The notes under the pieces: generated by a model
What the model saw: only the letters and a program-made list of their open reading frames with translations
Database searches by the model: none
Told to the model about the DNA's origin: nothing
From: Chryseosolibacter sp964532595
Lineage (GTDB): Bacteria; Bacteroidota; Bacteroidia; Cytophagales; Cyclobacteriaceae
NCBI GenBank assembly: GCA_964532595.1
Contig: CAZHIQ010000008.1
Span: forward strand, 30,167-94,166
Length of the DNA: 64,000 nt
Direction: 5' to 3'
Shown here: positions 33,508 through 42,159 of the stretch, piece by piece
Position numbering within the stretch: the first letter of the stretch is position 1
Layout: each line of letters opens with the position of its first letter
Position numbers and translations under genes: made by a program

Positions 33508-36028
33508 TCAGGCCTTTGGTTCTGTAAAAAATGTCGAAGTTCTCTTTCGTAATGACAAAATTATCGAATTTATGGTTTCGAAGTTCCGGCAGTTGTGGCA
33601 GGTTTTCGGTGAACACCTTGTAATACTCCATAGCCGCCGTTTTTCCCGGCAAATCGGAGACAAAGGTAAGCCCCAGTTGGTCGTCCAGGGTAAGGTTACT
33701 TGTTTTAAGTTCTGCCTTCGTGAAGAAAGTGCGGTTAAACCCGTCTATAACGGAGGCTGCCTGGTCGTTTAGGGGTTTGTCCTTTCTATACACAACGACG
33801 AAATAGTGAGGACCCTCGGGATTCGTTTTATACCCCACTTCTGTATTGTCGCCTTCCTGGTACTTTTCCGAGACCTTTAGCAATTTCTGTGCGTACTGCG
33901 ATTGATCGGTGTCGGGATATTTGTCGATAAACTGCTGTAAAGCTTTCTGATATTGTTCGATAGTCGCGGTTCGGCCGATGATAAGAACGTCGAGCAGTTC
34001 AAGCGTGACATTAAAGATGGTTTCACCCAGTGCGCGGGCTTCGCTGATGATCATGCGCGCCGAATCATAAGCACCCGCCTCATACGCATGATAGGCGATC
34101 TTGTACATTGCCTTTTGTTGCTCGGCGACCTGACTTGATTCTTTAAGGTAGTCGGGGTTGATCAGAATGCGTGTATACGTAGAGTTGGGATAGTCTGTCT
34201 TGAGTTGTGAGGCATAGCGTTCAGCCTGCTGAGGATCCCACTCACGAACAATTACATATAGGGCGTAAAGCACCTCAGGCTCAAAGGCTGATTGGGGGAA
34301 GCGGTCGAGTAGTTTGTGGTATGTATCTACAGCGTTTTGTTTTTCGAGCAGCTTCAGGTTGTAGAGGTTGCCGAGGTGGTAGTAGGCGTTCTCGATCTTG
34401 GTGAGCGCCTGTTGTTTTGCTTCCGGAGTACGGGGGATTTGCGTTACCAATTGGGTGAAGGCAACGTCAACCGGGTCAGCCTCTTCCACGACTTCGGCGG
34501 GTGACGATTCGCTTGGCGGTGGTGAGGTGTCGGAAGGGGCGCTGTTGGCGAGGGAGCCACCCATTCGCTGGGAGCGCCGCCAGTTATCTTCGAGTTTAAT
34601 GTCACCCCATATCCGGCGGAATTCGAGCTGTCCGGCGCCTACAGCGGTCGGGTTTCCAAAATACCAGTCGCCGCTGATGTTGTGGAGTTCTCCGGAGCCA
34701 AAGGCATCACCGGCATTGGAGTCGATGTCGACCCGCGCGCGGCGCTTTTTCTTCTTTCCCGCGCGGAGTTCGGCCAGTGCGCGCTCCGCTGTTACAACGG
34801 AGTCAACAATCAGTCGGATGGCGGTTGAATCCATGTTCGATAAACGCAGCAGGCTATCCTGCCATTGAACCGTTTTAAGGTGGGTAACAAATTCGTTAAG
34901 GACTTCCTGTCGCTCTTTTATCCGGTCGTAATTCTCATAGTCTTGCGGTAGGGAGGTGATGGCGCTATCGTAGTAGGCTTGCGAAAGTTCGTAGTTCCGG
35001 AGTGTATCGTAATAGATTTCCCCAAGTCTGAGGTATGCCTCCCCTCGGATCCGCTGATTGTTTCCGGCCCTCACTGAACGGTTGAATTCGTCAATAGCTC
35101 CACCAACATTGTTTTGCTTGAGCTCGAACACCCCCATTTCGTAATAAATCTTGTCTTTGAAGTCACGGTTCTTCGCGTCTTTAAGGAGTTTCCTGAACGA
35201 TTTTCTTGCTGCGTTCACATCGCGGTTACGCGAGATCTCCGTCACCTGCGCCATATAGAGACGGGCGTAAAAATCGACTTCGTATTCAGGATTGGTTCCG
35301 AGGCATTTCTTGTAGTAATTGTAGGCTTCAGCCTCAAACCCCAGTTTCTGATACACCTGGCCGATGATAAAGTATATTCGTCCTTTGCGGTCGCGTTTTT
35401 TCAGCAAGTTATCCGCTGCCGTCAGGTTGCGAACCATGCGGTCATAATCACCCGTCAACTGGTGGAAGTAGGCCTTCTCCAGGAGGAATGCCTTGCGATT
35501 CGCTCTGCTCAGTTTTGCCTTCTCAAGGTAATCGATCGCTGCGCGGGCGTTGCTGAATTCGCCGTGTTCGGTGTAGGTGCGGATCAGGTTGATGATGGCG
35601 AGGTGCTTGGTGTTCCGGTCTTTCGACCGGGTATTGATATACTTGAACGTCTGAATAGCGTTGCCCCAGTCAACGGTGTAAAGTCGGGCCTTCCCGACCA
35701 GCATATAGGCGTCATCGACCCACTTACTGTTAGGATGTCGCTCTATGGCTATGCTGGCCATTTTGATCGCCTCCTCTGCTTCGTTCTGATAGCTTTCCGC
35801 GAGGGTTGAATCGAACGTGGGGTAAAGTCGGAGGATGCGGTTGTAATCATCGACATGGTTAGCCAGGATGGCTTTCTCGATCGCGCGGATTTCCTGGTTT
35901 GCGTAATAATATCCGTTGAAATGTGCCGTTGTGTTGTGGTACAGTTTGCTTGTCCACGAATTACTGTGTGGCGAGCAGGCAGACAATACCAGGGCCAGTG
36001 GAGCAAGATATCGCAGAAGACCTTTCAA
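33458..36028 (-). CDS. porW: PorW/SprE-like TPR lipoprotein (T9SS component)
   Basis: An 856-residue lipoprotein with a signal ending in a lipobox (LVLSAC). It begins with the PorW/SprE hallmark SKLYHNTTAHFNGYYYANQE. Many TPR-like helical pairs follow (for example DDAYMLVGKARLYTVDWGNAIQTF). Known PorW/SprE proteins connect the motor and ring parts of T9SS with the outer-membrane translocon. The C-terminal 100 residues carry a separate fold (HYFVVVYRKDKPLNDQAASVIDGF). The start is a TTG at 36028; no in-frame ATG is available, and a four-codon ORF overlaps it (see findings). It is followed by the PBP1A and uvrC genes. Confidence 0.88.
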   Translation of the reverse strand: MKGLLRYLAPLALVLSACSPHSNSWTSKLYHNTTAHFNGYYYANQEIRAIEKAILANHVDDYNRILRLYPTFDSTLAESYQNEAEEAIKMASIAIERHPNSKWVDDAYMLVGKARLYTVDWGNAIQTFKYINTRSKDRNTKHLAIINLIRTYTEHGEFSNARAAIDYLEKAKLSRANRKAFLLEKAYFHQLTGDYDRMVRNLTAADNLLKKRDRKGRIYFIIGQVYQKLGFEAEAYNYYKKCLGTNPEYEVDFYARLYMAQVTEISRNRDVNAARKSFRKLLKDAKNRDFKDKIYYEMGVFELKQNNVGGAIDEFNRSVRAGNNQRIRGEAYLRLGEIYYDTLRNYELSQAYYDSAITSLPQDYENYDRIKERQEVLNEFVTHLKTVQWQDSLLRLSNMDSTAIRLIVDSVVTAERALAELRAGKKKKRRARVDIDSNAGDAFGSGELHNISGDWYFGNPTAVGAGQLEFRRIWGDIKLEDNWRRSQRMGGSLANSAPSDTSPPPSESSPAEVVEEADPVDVAFTQLVTQIPRTPEAKQQALTKIENAYYHLGNLYNLKLLEKQNAVDTYHKLLDRFPQSAFEPEVLYALYVIVREWDPQQAERYASQLKTDYPNSTYTRILINPDYLKESSQVAEQQKAMYKIAYHAYEAGAYDSARMIISEARALGETIFNVTLELLDVLIIGRTATIEQYQKALQQFIDKYPDTDQSQYAQKLLKVSEKYQEGDNTEVGYKTNPEGPHYFVVVYRKDKPLNDQAASVIDGFNRTFFTKAELKTSNLTLDDQLGLTFVSDLPGKTAAMEYYKVFTENLPQLPELRNHKFDNFVITKENFDIFYRTKGLNEYLRFFEKNYQTKSQ

Positions 36029-36039
36029 TTGAGACCCAT
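36025..36039 (-). promoter_or_regulatory. Four-codon upstream ORF overlapping the porW TTG start
   Basis: On the minus strand the sequence ATG-GGT-CTC-AAT-TGA ends in a stop that overlaps the porW start codon as TTGA. This would allow termination-reinitiation coupling. It could also mark a frame error in the read, so the role is open. Confidence 0.35.
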
Positions 36040-36095
36040 TAATTACTCAAGAACGCAAAAATCCTAAAATCCATATTATAATAAGCCGGATTATC

Positions 36096-36103
36096 TAATT
36101 TTG
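36096..36103 (+). promoter_or_regulatory. -7 promoter element (TAATTTTG) for the M23/bactofilin operon
   Basis: An exact TAnnTTTG match. Its last base is the first base of the GTG at 36103, which makes that codon unlikely as the true start and favours TTG at 36121. Confidence 0.5.
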
Positions 36104-36120
36104 TGGAAACTGCCCGACAA

Positions 36121-36984
36121 TTGAGAGCGAAGAGAACGTTATCCAGCGCACTTACAACCCGTTATCAGCTGATCATCCGCAACGAGGAGAACTTTGCGGA
36201 GAAGACCAGCCTCGGGTTTACTTACTCGAAGTTAATCCTTTTCTCTTTCCTTCTGTTCGTCACTATGTTTGTTATCTGTTTGTTCCTTGTACGAACCGTG
36301 CTCGACAAGTGGTTTGATCCGAAGTACGAACAGATGGTACTGAACCAGCAGTTGTATGGTCTGGCATTGAAAGTGGATTCGTTGGCTATAGAGGTAGACC
36401 GTAAAGACCGATTCATCGCAAGTTTTCAGCGCGTTCTTCGCGGCGATACCGTTGAGTTCAGTGACCCCGCTACCCTGCTGGCCGGGGCAGCGCAGCCCTT
36501 GACTAAACCCTCGGAAGTGCAGCTTCAACCGACCGACTCGGCGTTTCGTCGTGAATTTGAGCGATCGGATCTCTCGCTGATTTCACTGTCATCGAGCCGG
36601 AAGCCTGAGTTGCATGATGCATTCTTCTTTCCTCCTTTATCCGGGTTTATCTCCGATCGGTACAACGTAAGAAAGGGTCATTACGGGGTGGATATTGTTA
36701 CAAGGACCAACGAACCAGTGAAGTGCATCGCTGACGGGACAGTTCTTTTTTCGTCATGGACTCAGGACGCAGGTTATGTTATTATGATACAGCACGCCGC
36801 CAACCTGATCTCTGTCTACAAGCACAATGCAGAACTTTATAAAAAAGTTGGTACATTTGTTAATGCCGGAGAAATCATTGCGCTGGTTGGCAACAGTGGC
36901 GAGCTGACAAACGGCCCGCATCTGCACTTCGAGTTATGGCATAACGGGAACTCCCTGGATCCGGAAGAATTTGTTACTTTTTAA
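36121..36984 (+). CDS. M23 family peptidase (bactofilin-associated type)
   Basis: A 287-residue membrane-anchored endopeptidase that cleaves peptidoglycan cross-links. The N-terminal tail is cytosolic, followed by a membrane helix (about residues 34-54, LILFSFLLFVTMFVICLFL) and a coiled region. The C-terminal M23 domain has the zinc ligands in HYGVDIV and HLHFELW and the GNSGELTNGPHLHF block. The GTG at 36103 is possible, but it overlaps the promoter; the TTG at 36121 gives the family-like opening MRAKRTLSSALTT. It lies 11 bases upstream of a bactofilin gene, a recurrent M23-bactofilin pairing in cell-shape control. Confidence 0.85.
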   Translation: MRAKRTLSSALTTRYQLIIRNEENFAEKTSLGFTYSKLILFSFLLFVTMFVICLFLVRTVLDKWFDPKYEQMVLNQQLYGLALKVDSLAIEVDRKDRFIASFQRVLRGDTVEFSDPATLLAGAAQPLTKPSEVQLQPTDSAFRREFERSDLSLISLSSSRKPELHDAFFFPPLSGFISDRYNVRKGHYGVDIVTRTNEPVKCIADGTVLFSSWTQDAGYVIMIQHAANLISVYKHNAELYKKVGTFVNAGEIIALVGNSGELTNGPHLHFELWHNGNSLDPEEFVTF

Positions 36985-36995
36985 ACTAAAACCCT

Positions 36996-37427
36996 ATGTT
37001 CACTTCCAAAGAAGAAAAGCGCGCAGCTGAAGAAATCAGCAACTCTAGCAATACCATCGGTAAAGGAACCTTTCTCGAAGGCAATGTGGAGACCTTCGGC
37101 AACATTCGGATTGAAGGAAAAGTGAACGGCAACGTTAAGTCGAAGTCGAAAGTTGCTCTGGGGCCGTCGTCGTATGTTGAAGGAAATGTAATCGCGCAGA
37201 ATGCGGACCTCGAAGGTGAAGTAAAGGGGCGCATTGAAGTATCGGAGCTGTTGGTACTGAAGGCAACTGCCGTTATTCACGGCGATATCCTGACCGGGAA
37301 GCTCGTGGTTGAACCCGGTGCAGTATTTAATGGAACCTGCAAGATGGGTGCCTCGGCCAAGGAAATAAAGATCGGCGAAAATGGTGCCCAATCCAGAACG
37401 CTCGCCCAGGAAGCGGCCCGCGTTTAA
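36996..37427 (+). CDS. Bactofilin
   Basis: A 143-residue polymer-forming cytoskeletal protein. The bactofilin beta-helix repeats are visible: SNTIGKGTFLEGNVETFGNIRIEGKVNGNVKSK (given here in part), then SYVEGNVIAQNADLEGEVKGRIEVSELLVL and IHGDILTGKLVVEPGAVFNGTCKMG. Bactofilins form filaments that recruit or regulate wall enzymes, often an M23 peptidase next door, as here. The last 47 bases overlap the start of atpZ in another frame, which would couple a cell-shape gene to the ATP synthase operon. Confidence 0.93.
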   Translation: MFTSKEEKRAAEEISNSSNTIGKGTFLEGNVETFGNIRIEGKVNGNVKSKSKVALGPSSYVEGNVIAQNADLEGEVKGRIEVSELLVLKATAVIHGDILTGKLVVEPGAVFNGTCKMGASAKEIKIGENGAQSRTLAQEAARV

Positions 37428-37617
37428 TCGCTATAACAGCTATTTGCGCTACAGCGGGCTGGCTGTTCAACTTTTGGTGACACTGGCGCTCGCCGGCTGG
37501 ATCGGCTACGAAATCGACCAGTGGATGGCTAACAAATATCCGGTTTTTATGCTGCTATTGGGCTTTGTGGCCTTTGTCGGCAGTATTTATCAGGTGTATC
37601 GCTCCTTAAACCGGTAA
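37381..37617 (+). CDS. atpZ: AtpZ/AtpI family ATP synthase accessory protein
   Basis: A 78-residue protein with two membrane helices (about residues 25-43 and 54-73) separated by a GYEIDQWMANKYP linker. This is the AtpZ-type small protein found before many ATP synthase operons, thought to help Mg2+ or Ca2+ supply or c-ring assembly. The ATG at 37381 overlaps the bactofilin gene by 47 bases. Confidence 0.8.
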   Translation: MVPNPERSPRKRPAFNRYNSYLRYSGLAVQLLVTLALAGWIGYEIDQWMANKYPVFMLLLGFVAFVGSIYQVYRSLNR

Positions 37618-37619
37618 GC

Positions 37620-37991
37620 TTGATTGTATTTATTCTATTGATGACCGGCCTTGCGCTGGTGCTTCCACCGGCCGTTGTATGGGGAGGTCAGGCTCTGGGT
37701 TTGTCTGAAGCACCCTCATTGTTGTATGAGACCACCTGGCTCATGGCCGTACTGACCACCGTGATTGTTGTTTACATCTATCGGAGGGCAGGCGATTATT
37801 TCGTCCTTTTCTACCTGTCGTCGCTAGCAATCAAGCTTCTGGCAGGAGCCGGCTATTGCATCTGGATGATTCTGGAAGACGGACCGGGGGCTCCCGCCAA
37901 TATCGTCTACTTCCTGGCGGTTTACCTCCTCTTTACCGGCCTGGAAGTGGCGTTCCTGACCCGGCTGACTAACCGCCGAAACAGGGCCTGA
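37620..37991 (+). CDS. Small membrane protein in ATP synthase operon (AtpI-like position)
   Basis: A 123-residue protein with four predicted membrane helices (about residues 2-22, 39-53, 60-83 and 93-113). It begins two bases after the atpZ stop and sits where atpI/uncI-type genes lie. I do not recognise it by sequence, so the AtpI role is a positional inference. The only good start is TTG at 37620 (MIVFILLMTGLALVL); the next ATG (37641) would shorten helix 1. Confidence 0.65.
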   Translation: MIVFILLMTGLALVLPPAVVWGGQALGLSEAPSLLYETTWLMAVLTTVIVVYIYRRAGDYFVLFYLSSLAIKLLAGAGYCIWMILEDGPGAPANIVYFLAVYLLFTGLEVAFLTRLTNRRNRA

Positions 37992-38038
37992 AGACGGCCA
38001 AAATATTTTCAAAAATTTTTTTGTGCATGTTTAATTAA

Positions 38039-38046
38039 TACCTTTG
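38039..38046 (+). promoter_or_regulatory. -7 promoter element (TACCTTTG) for atpB
   Basis: An exact TAnnTTTG match 33 bases before the atpB ATG. TTTG at 38020-38023 could be a -33 element, but the 15-base spacing is short. The core ATP synthase genes may thus be expressed independently of the bactofilin/atpZ transcript. Confidence 0.55.
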
Positions 38047-38079
38047 CGCTCGGATTTCAAAACCCTGTAAAAAGCCGAA

Positions 38080-39102
38080 ATGAGTGCCTTTTTGTATCGT
38101 TTAAGTCGCTTTTTCTTTGTTTTCTTACTTATCACCGGGTCGGGCATTTCGGCTTTTGGAGGCGGCAAGGACGCACAGGCGAGCGGTGAGGAGCTTAACG
38201 TCAGCGACCTTATAATTCACCACGTTCTGGACGATCATGTTTGGCATTTTGCCGATGGAATGGTCCTTAACCTTCCTGTCATTGTCTGGTCAAAAGAAAG
38301 GGGCCTCGATATCTTCTCCTCGGCGAGATTCTTCGATGAGAACCACAATCTGGTTCCTTATAATGGGTATCGCCTCGATCATGGCGACATCTACCTTGAG
38401 TCGACAAATGCTAAGGTGCTGGATCTCTCCATTACCAAGAATGTGGGGATGCTGTTTATCAATGCCACGCTGCTGTTGCTCGTGTTTACTGCCGTCGGAA
38501 AGGCATACAAACGCAATCCGACGGGTGCGCCCAAAGGGCTGCAGTCTTTTGTTGAGCCGGTGGTACTCTTTATCCGTGACGAGATTGCACGTCCGAATAT
38601 CGGGGCAAAATACGAGCGCTATCTGCCGTACCTGCTCACGCTCTTTTTCTTTATCCTTTTTGGAAACCTCATCGGTCTGATGCCCGGCGCGGGTAACATG
38701 ACCGGCAATATCGCGGTAACACTCGTTCTTGCGGTCTTTACCTTCTTTTTTACAAACCTGAGCGGAAATCGTCACTACTGGGGCCATATTTTCTGGACGC
38801 CGGGGCTCCCGTTCCTGATGCGCTTAATCATCCTGCCCGTCGAGATCGTCGGTATCTTTACCAAGCCGATTTCCCTGATGGTTCGTCTTTTCGTGGCCAT
38901 CACGGCGGGGCACATTGTATTACTGTGTCTCATTGTTCTGACGTTTGTTTTCGCCAGTTACTGGGTGGGTTTTGCCTCGACGCTGATCGTATTGTTCATC
39001 AGTCTTATTGAGATTCTGGTGGCCGGTATCCAAGCATATGTATTTACGTTGTTCTCGGCGCTTTACATCGGTCAGGCTGTGGCCGAGCATGAGCACCACT
39101 AG
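38080..39102 (+). CDS. atpB: F-type ATP synthase subunit a
   Basis: A 340-residue inner-membrane stator subunit that forms the two proton half-channels. The N-terminus has a signal-like helix and an extra periplasmic domain of about 100 residues (residues 25-120), usual for Bacteroidota. The channel core carries the essential Arg (Arg269 in LMVRLF). The neighbouring position normally occupied by Asn (RLF-x-N) is Ala273 here. The C-terminal helices end in VFTLFSALYIGQAVAEHEHH. Other family motifs look intact. It heads the atpBEFHAG run. Confidence 0.95.
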   Translation: MSAFLYRLSRFFFVFLLITGSGISAFGGGKDAQASGEELNVSDLIIHHVLDDHVWHFADGMVLNLPVIVWSKERGLDIFSSARFFDENHNLVPYNGYRLDHGDIYLESTNAKVLDLSITKNVGMLFINATLLLLVFTAVGKAYKRNPTGAPKGLQSFVEPVVLFIRDEIARPNIGAKYERYLPYLLTLFFFILFGNLIGLMPGAGNMTGNIAVTLVLAVFTFFFTNLSGNRHYWGHIFWTPGLPFLMRLIILPVEIVGIFTKPISLMVRLFVAITAGHIVLLCLIVLTFVFASYWVGFASTLIVLFISLIEILVAGIQAYVFTLFSALYIGQAVAEHEHH

Positions 39103-39136
39103 AATGAATCTTGTTTAACTATAAATAAATAAATCT

Positions 39137-39385
39137 ATGTTGTTTGCTCTCTTATTGGATATCAGCTACGCGATCATGGGTGCTGGTATTGGTGCCGGTC
39201 TTGTTGCAATTGGCGCGGGAATCGGTATCGGCCGTATTGGTGGCTCTGCAATGGAAGGAATGGCGCGTCAGCCTGAGGCATCCGGAAAAATTCAGGGTGC
39301 TATGCTGATCATCGCTGCCCTCATTGAAGTTGCTGCGCTTTTCGCACTTGTTATCTGTCTGCTGATCTCTTTCAGACAAGCTTAA
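39137..39385 (+). CDS. atpE: F-type ATP synthase subunit c
   Basis: An 82-residue hairpin of two membrane helices that forms the rotor ring. The glycine-rich first helix is GAGIGAGLVAIGAGIGIG; the polar loop has the RQPE motif (MARQPEASGKI); the second helix has the ion-binding carboxylate in AALIEVAALFALV. The absence of a clear Na+ set (no Gln in helix 1 and no Ser/Thr after the Glu) suggests proton coupling. The gap to atpF holds an 11-bp perfect stem-loop. Confidence 0.96.
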   Translation: MLFALLLDISYAIMGAGIGAGLVAIGAGIGIGRIGGSAMEGMARQPEASGKIQGAMLIIAALIEVAALFALVICLLISFRQA

Positions 39386-39394
39386 GAATCCAGA

Positions 39395-39433
39395 AAGGAA
39401 CCTACCGAGGCGATGGGCCGGAGTAGGTTCCTT
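39395..39433 (+). promoter_or_regulatory. Intercistronic stem-loop between atpE and atpF
   Basis: AAGGAACCTAC (39395-39405) and GTAGGTTCCTT (39423-39433) are exact complements with a 17-nt GC-rich loop. No T-run follows, so it is not a normal terminator. It may stabilise or process the mRNA after atpE, whose product is needed in many copies. Confidence 0.6.
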
Positions 39434-39473
39434 GGTTAAACAAGAGGCAAACGAAAAACTGATTTAAAGAACT

Positions 39474-39968
39474 ATGGAACTGTTAACCCCCGGCGTTGGG
39501 CTCATCTTCTGGCAGACGGTTGTCTTTATTCTGTTACTCCTCCTGCTGTCAAAGCTGGCCTGGAAGCCTATCGTCAGTTCCCTCAGGGAACGGGAGATGT
39601 CGATCCAGGAAGCGCTGGACACTGCCGAAAAGGCGCGCCGCGAGATGTCTCAATTGAAGGCCGACAATGAAAAACTGCTTGCCGAAGCACGTGAAGAGCG
39701 GGATCGTATCATGCGCGAAGCGCGTGAAGTAGCGAACAAGATGCGCGAAGACGCCCAGGCTGAGGCACGCAAGACGGCCGACAAAATTATTGATGACGCC
39801 CGGGCGGCGATCAATATTGAAAAGCAAGCCGCGCTGAAGGACGTTAAGATCCAGGTGGCAGCTTTTTCGCTCGAAATTGCCGAGAAATTGATGAAAAAGA
39901 ATCTGGCCGATGACAAGAATCAGAAAGAACTTGTCGAGGCTTATGTAAAAGACTTAAAGGTTAACTGA
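39474..39968 (+). CDS. atpF: F-type ATP synthase subunit b
   Basis: A 164-residue peripheral stalk subunit. One N-terminal membrane helix (about residues 7-27, VGLIFWQTVVFILLLLLLSKL) is followed by a long charged coiled-coil helix (EKARREMSQLKADNEKLLAEAREERDRI in part) and the KDVKIQVAAFSLEIAEKLMKKNL end. It is cotranscribed with atpH (two-base gap). Confidence 0.95.
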   Translation: MELLTPGVGLIFWQTVVFILLLLLLSKLAWKPIVSSLREREMSIQEALDTAEKARREMSQLKADNEKLLAEAREERDRIMREAREVANKMREDAQAEARKTADKIIDDARAAINIEKQAALKDVKIQVAAFSLEIAEKLMKKNLADDKNQKELVEAYVKDLKVN

Positions 39969-39970
39969 GA

Positions 39971-40531
39971 ATGACGGATACGAGAGCAGCAGCGCGTTAC
40001 GTAAAATCTCTTCTTGACCTTGCGGTCGAGAAGAACGCCTTGGAGGAGGTGCACCGCGACATGCTTCATTTCTCGGAGGTGGTGGCGATCAGCCGGCCCT
40101 TTGCGCTGTTGTTGCAAAATCCGGTGATTAAACACGAGCAAAAACTTGCCGTGCTCAGGAAGCTGTTTGGAGGAAAAGTACATAGCCTCACGATGGCGTT
40201 CTTTGAGATCATCACTCGCAAGAACCGGGAGCCGATTTTGGCAGCCATTGCGCGTCAGTTTCACAATGCCTACAATGAGCATAAAGGAATTGGAAAAGCT
40301 ACGGTCACCACAGCCGTACCCCTGGATGAGCAACTGCGCGAATCGCTGGTTAAACTGGCCCGCCAGTACAGCGACAAACCTCAGGTCGAACTCGTCGAAT
40401 CCGTCGATCCGGACCTCATCGGCGGCTTCATCCTTAAAGTGGGCGATCGGCAGGTCGATGCTTCTATCAAGAGCAAACTCAGAGACCTGCAGGTAGAGTT
40501 TACGAAGAACCCTTATATTAAAGAACTATAA
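39971..40531 (+). CDS. atpH: F-type ATP synthase subunit delta
   Basis: A 186-residue stalk subunit that joins subunit b to the alpha3beta3 head. The N-terminal helical domain begins DTRAAARYVKSLLDLA, and the C-terminal part carries the family signature VESVDPDLIGGFILKVGDRQVDASIKSKL. The gap to atpA is 13 bases. Confidence 0.94.
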   Translation: MTDTRAAARYVKSLLDLAVEKNALEEVHRDMLHFSEVVAISRPFALLLQNPVIKHEQKLAVLRKLFGGKVHSLTMAFFEIITRKNREPILAAIARQFHNAYNEHKGIGKATVTTAVPLDEQLRESLVKLARQYSDKPQVELVESVDPDLIGGFILKVGDRQVDASIKSKLRDLQVEFTKNPYIKEL

Positions 40532-40544
40532 TATCCTAATTCAG

Positions 40545-42122
40545 ATGGCAGAGATCAGACCTGAAGAAATATCAGCGATTTTACGCGAACAGCTTTCGCA
40601 AGCTCGTACCGACGCAGAACTCGAAGAAGTGGGCACGGTACTGACCGTGGGAGACGGCGTTGCCCGCATATATGGGTTAACACAGGCACAAGCCGGTGAA
40701 TTGATTGAATTCGAAACAGGGTTGCAAGGACTTGTTCTTAACCTTGAAGAAGATAACGTCGGAGCGGTATTGCTTGGTGACTATAAGGATATTCGCGAGG
40801 GTTCTACTGTAAAACGCACCGGACGTATCGCCTCTGTCAAAGTGGGTGATGGTATGCTTGGACGCGTTGTTAATACGCTCGGTGAGCCGATCGACGGAAA
40901 AGGACCCTTGGCAGGCGAACTGTATGAGATGCCGCTGGAAAGAAAGGCACCCGGTGTAATCTACCGCCAGCCGGTTAATGAGCCGCTGCAAACCGGTATT
41001 AAGGCGATCGATTCGATGATTCCGATCGGCCGTGGTCAGCGCGAGTTGATTATCGGAGACCGTCAGACCGGAAAAACCGCTGTCGCTATCGACACGATCA
41101 TCAACCAGCGGGAATTCTACGAACGTGGAAATCCTGTCCTCTGTATCTACGTCGCTATTGGTCAGAAGAACTCAACCGTAGCCGGGGTTGCAGCTGCCCT
41201 TGAAAAGGCAGGCGCTATGCCCTACACCATTATTGTTTCGGCGTCGGCTTCTGATCCTGCTCCGCTTCAGTTCTACGCACCGTTTACAGGTGCTGCCATT
41301 GGCGAATATTTCCGCGATACCGGTCGTCCTGCCCTTGTGATCTATGACGACTTGTCGAAGCAGGCCGTGGCTTATCGCGAAGTCTCGCTGCTGCTCCGCC
41401 GTCCTCCGGGACGCGAAGCGTATCCCGGTGACGTCTTCTATCTCCACTCGCGTCTGCTGGAACGCGCGGCGAAGATTATCAACAACGACGATATCGCCCG
41501 CAGCATGAACGACCTTCCTCCTTCCATCAAGCATCTGGTGAAGGGTGGTGGATCGCTTACAGCATTGCCTATTATCGAAACACAGGCAGGTGACGTATCG
41601 GCCTATATCCCCACGAACGTGATCTCCATTACCGATGGACAGATCTTCCTTGAGACGAACCTGTTCAACTCAGGTATCCGTCCCGCGATCAACGTGGGTA
41701 TCTCGGTATCACGGGTGGGTGGTTCTGCTCAGATCAAGTCGATGAAGAAGGTAGCGGGTACGTTGAAGCTTGATCAGGCACAGTTCCGCGAACTGGAGGC
41801 GTTCGCCAAGTTTGGGTCGGACCTTGACGCCGCAACGAAACTTACGATAGAACGTGGACGTCGGAACACAGAGATCCTCAAACAGGATCAATTCTCGCCC
41901 GTTCCGGTTGAAGAGCAGGTCGCCATTATTACGGCTTCCACCCGCGGATTCCTCGACCAGGTTCCCGTAGCTAAAGTGCGTCAATTTGAGAAGGAGTTTC
42001 TCGAGCTGATGCGCGGAAGCCACGCCGATGTTCTGGAGAATCTCCGCCAGGGCAAGTTGGAAGATTCCGATATTGAAACTATTAAGAAAGTCGCCGCTGA
42101 TCTTTCAGCGCGTTACAAGTAA
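40545..42122 (+). CDS. atpA: F-type ATP synthase subunit alpha
   Basis: A 525-residue regulatory nucleotide-binding subunit. The N-terminal barrel contains VGDGVARIYGL. The P-loop is GDRQTGKT, and the family signature PAINVGISVSRVGGSAQ is intact. Length is normal. It lies in order between atpH and atpG. Confidence 0.97.
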   Translation: MAEIRPEEISAILREQLSQARTDAELEEVGTVLTVGDGVARIYGLTQAQAGELIEFETGLQGLVLNLEEDNVGAVLLGDYKDIREGSTVKRTGRIASVKVGDGMLGRVVNTLGEPIDGKGPLAGELYEMPLERKAPGVIYRQPVNEPLQTGIKAIDSMIPIGRGQRELIIGDRQTGKTAVAIDTIINQREFYERGNPVLCIYVAIGQKNSTVAGVAAALEKAGAMPYTIIVSASASDPAPLQFYAPFTGAAIGEYFRDTGRPALVIYDDLSKQAVAYREVSLLLRRPPGREAYPGDVFYLHSRLLERAAKIINNDDIARSMNDLPPSIKHLVKGGGSLTALPIIETQAGDVSAYIPTNVISITDGQIFLETNLFNSGIRPAINVGISVSRVGGSAQIKSMKKVAGTLKLDQAQFRELEAFAKFGSDLDAATKLTIERGRRNTEILKQDQFSPVPVEEQVAIITASTRGFLDQVPVAKVRQFEKEFLELMRGSHADVLENLRQGKLEDSDIETIKKVAADLSARYK

Positions 42123-42159
42123 GATAAACCGACACGCGGTTAGCGTATAATCGAGCGCG

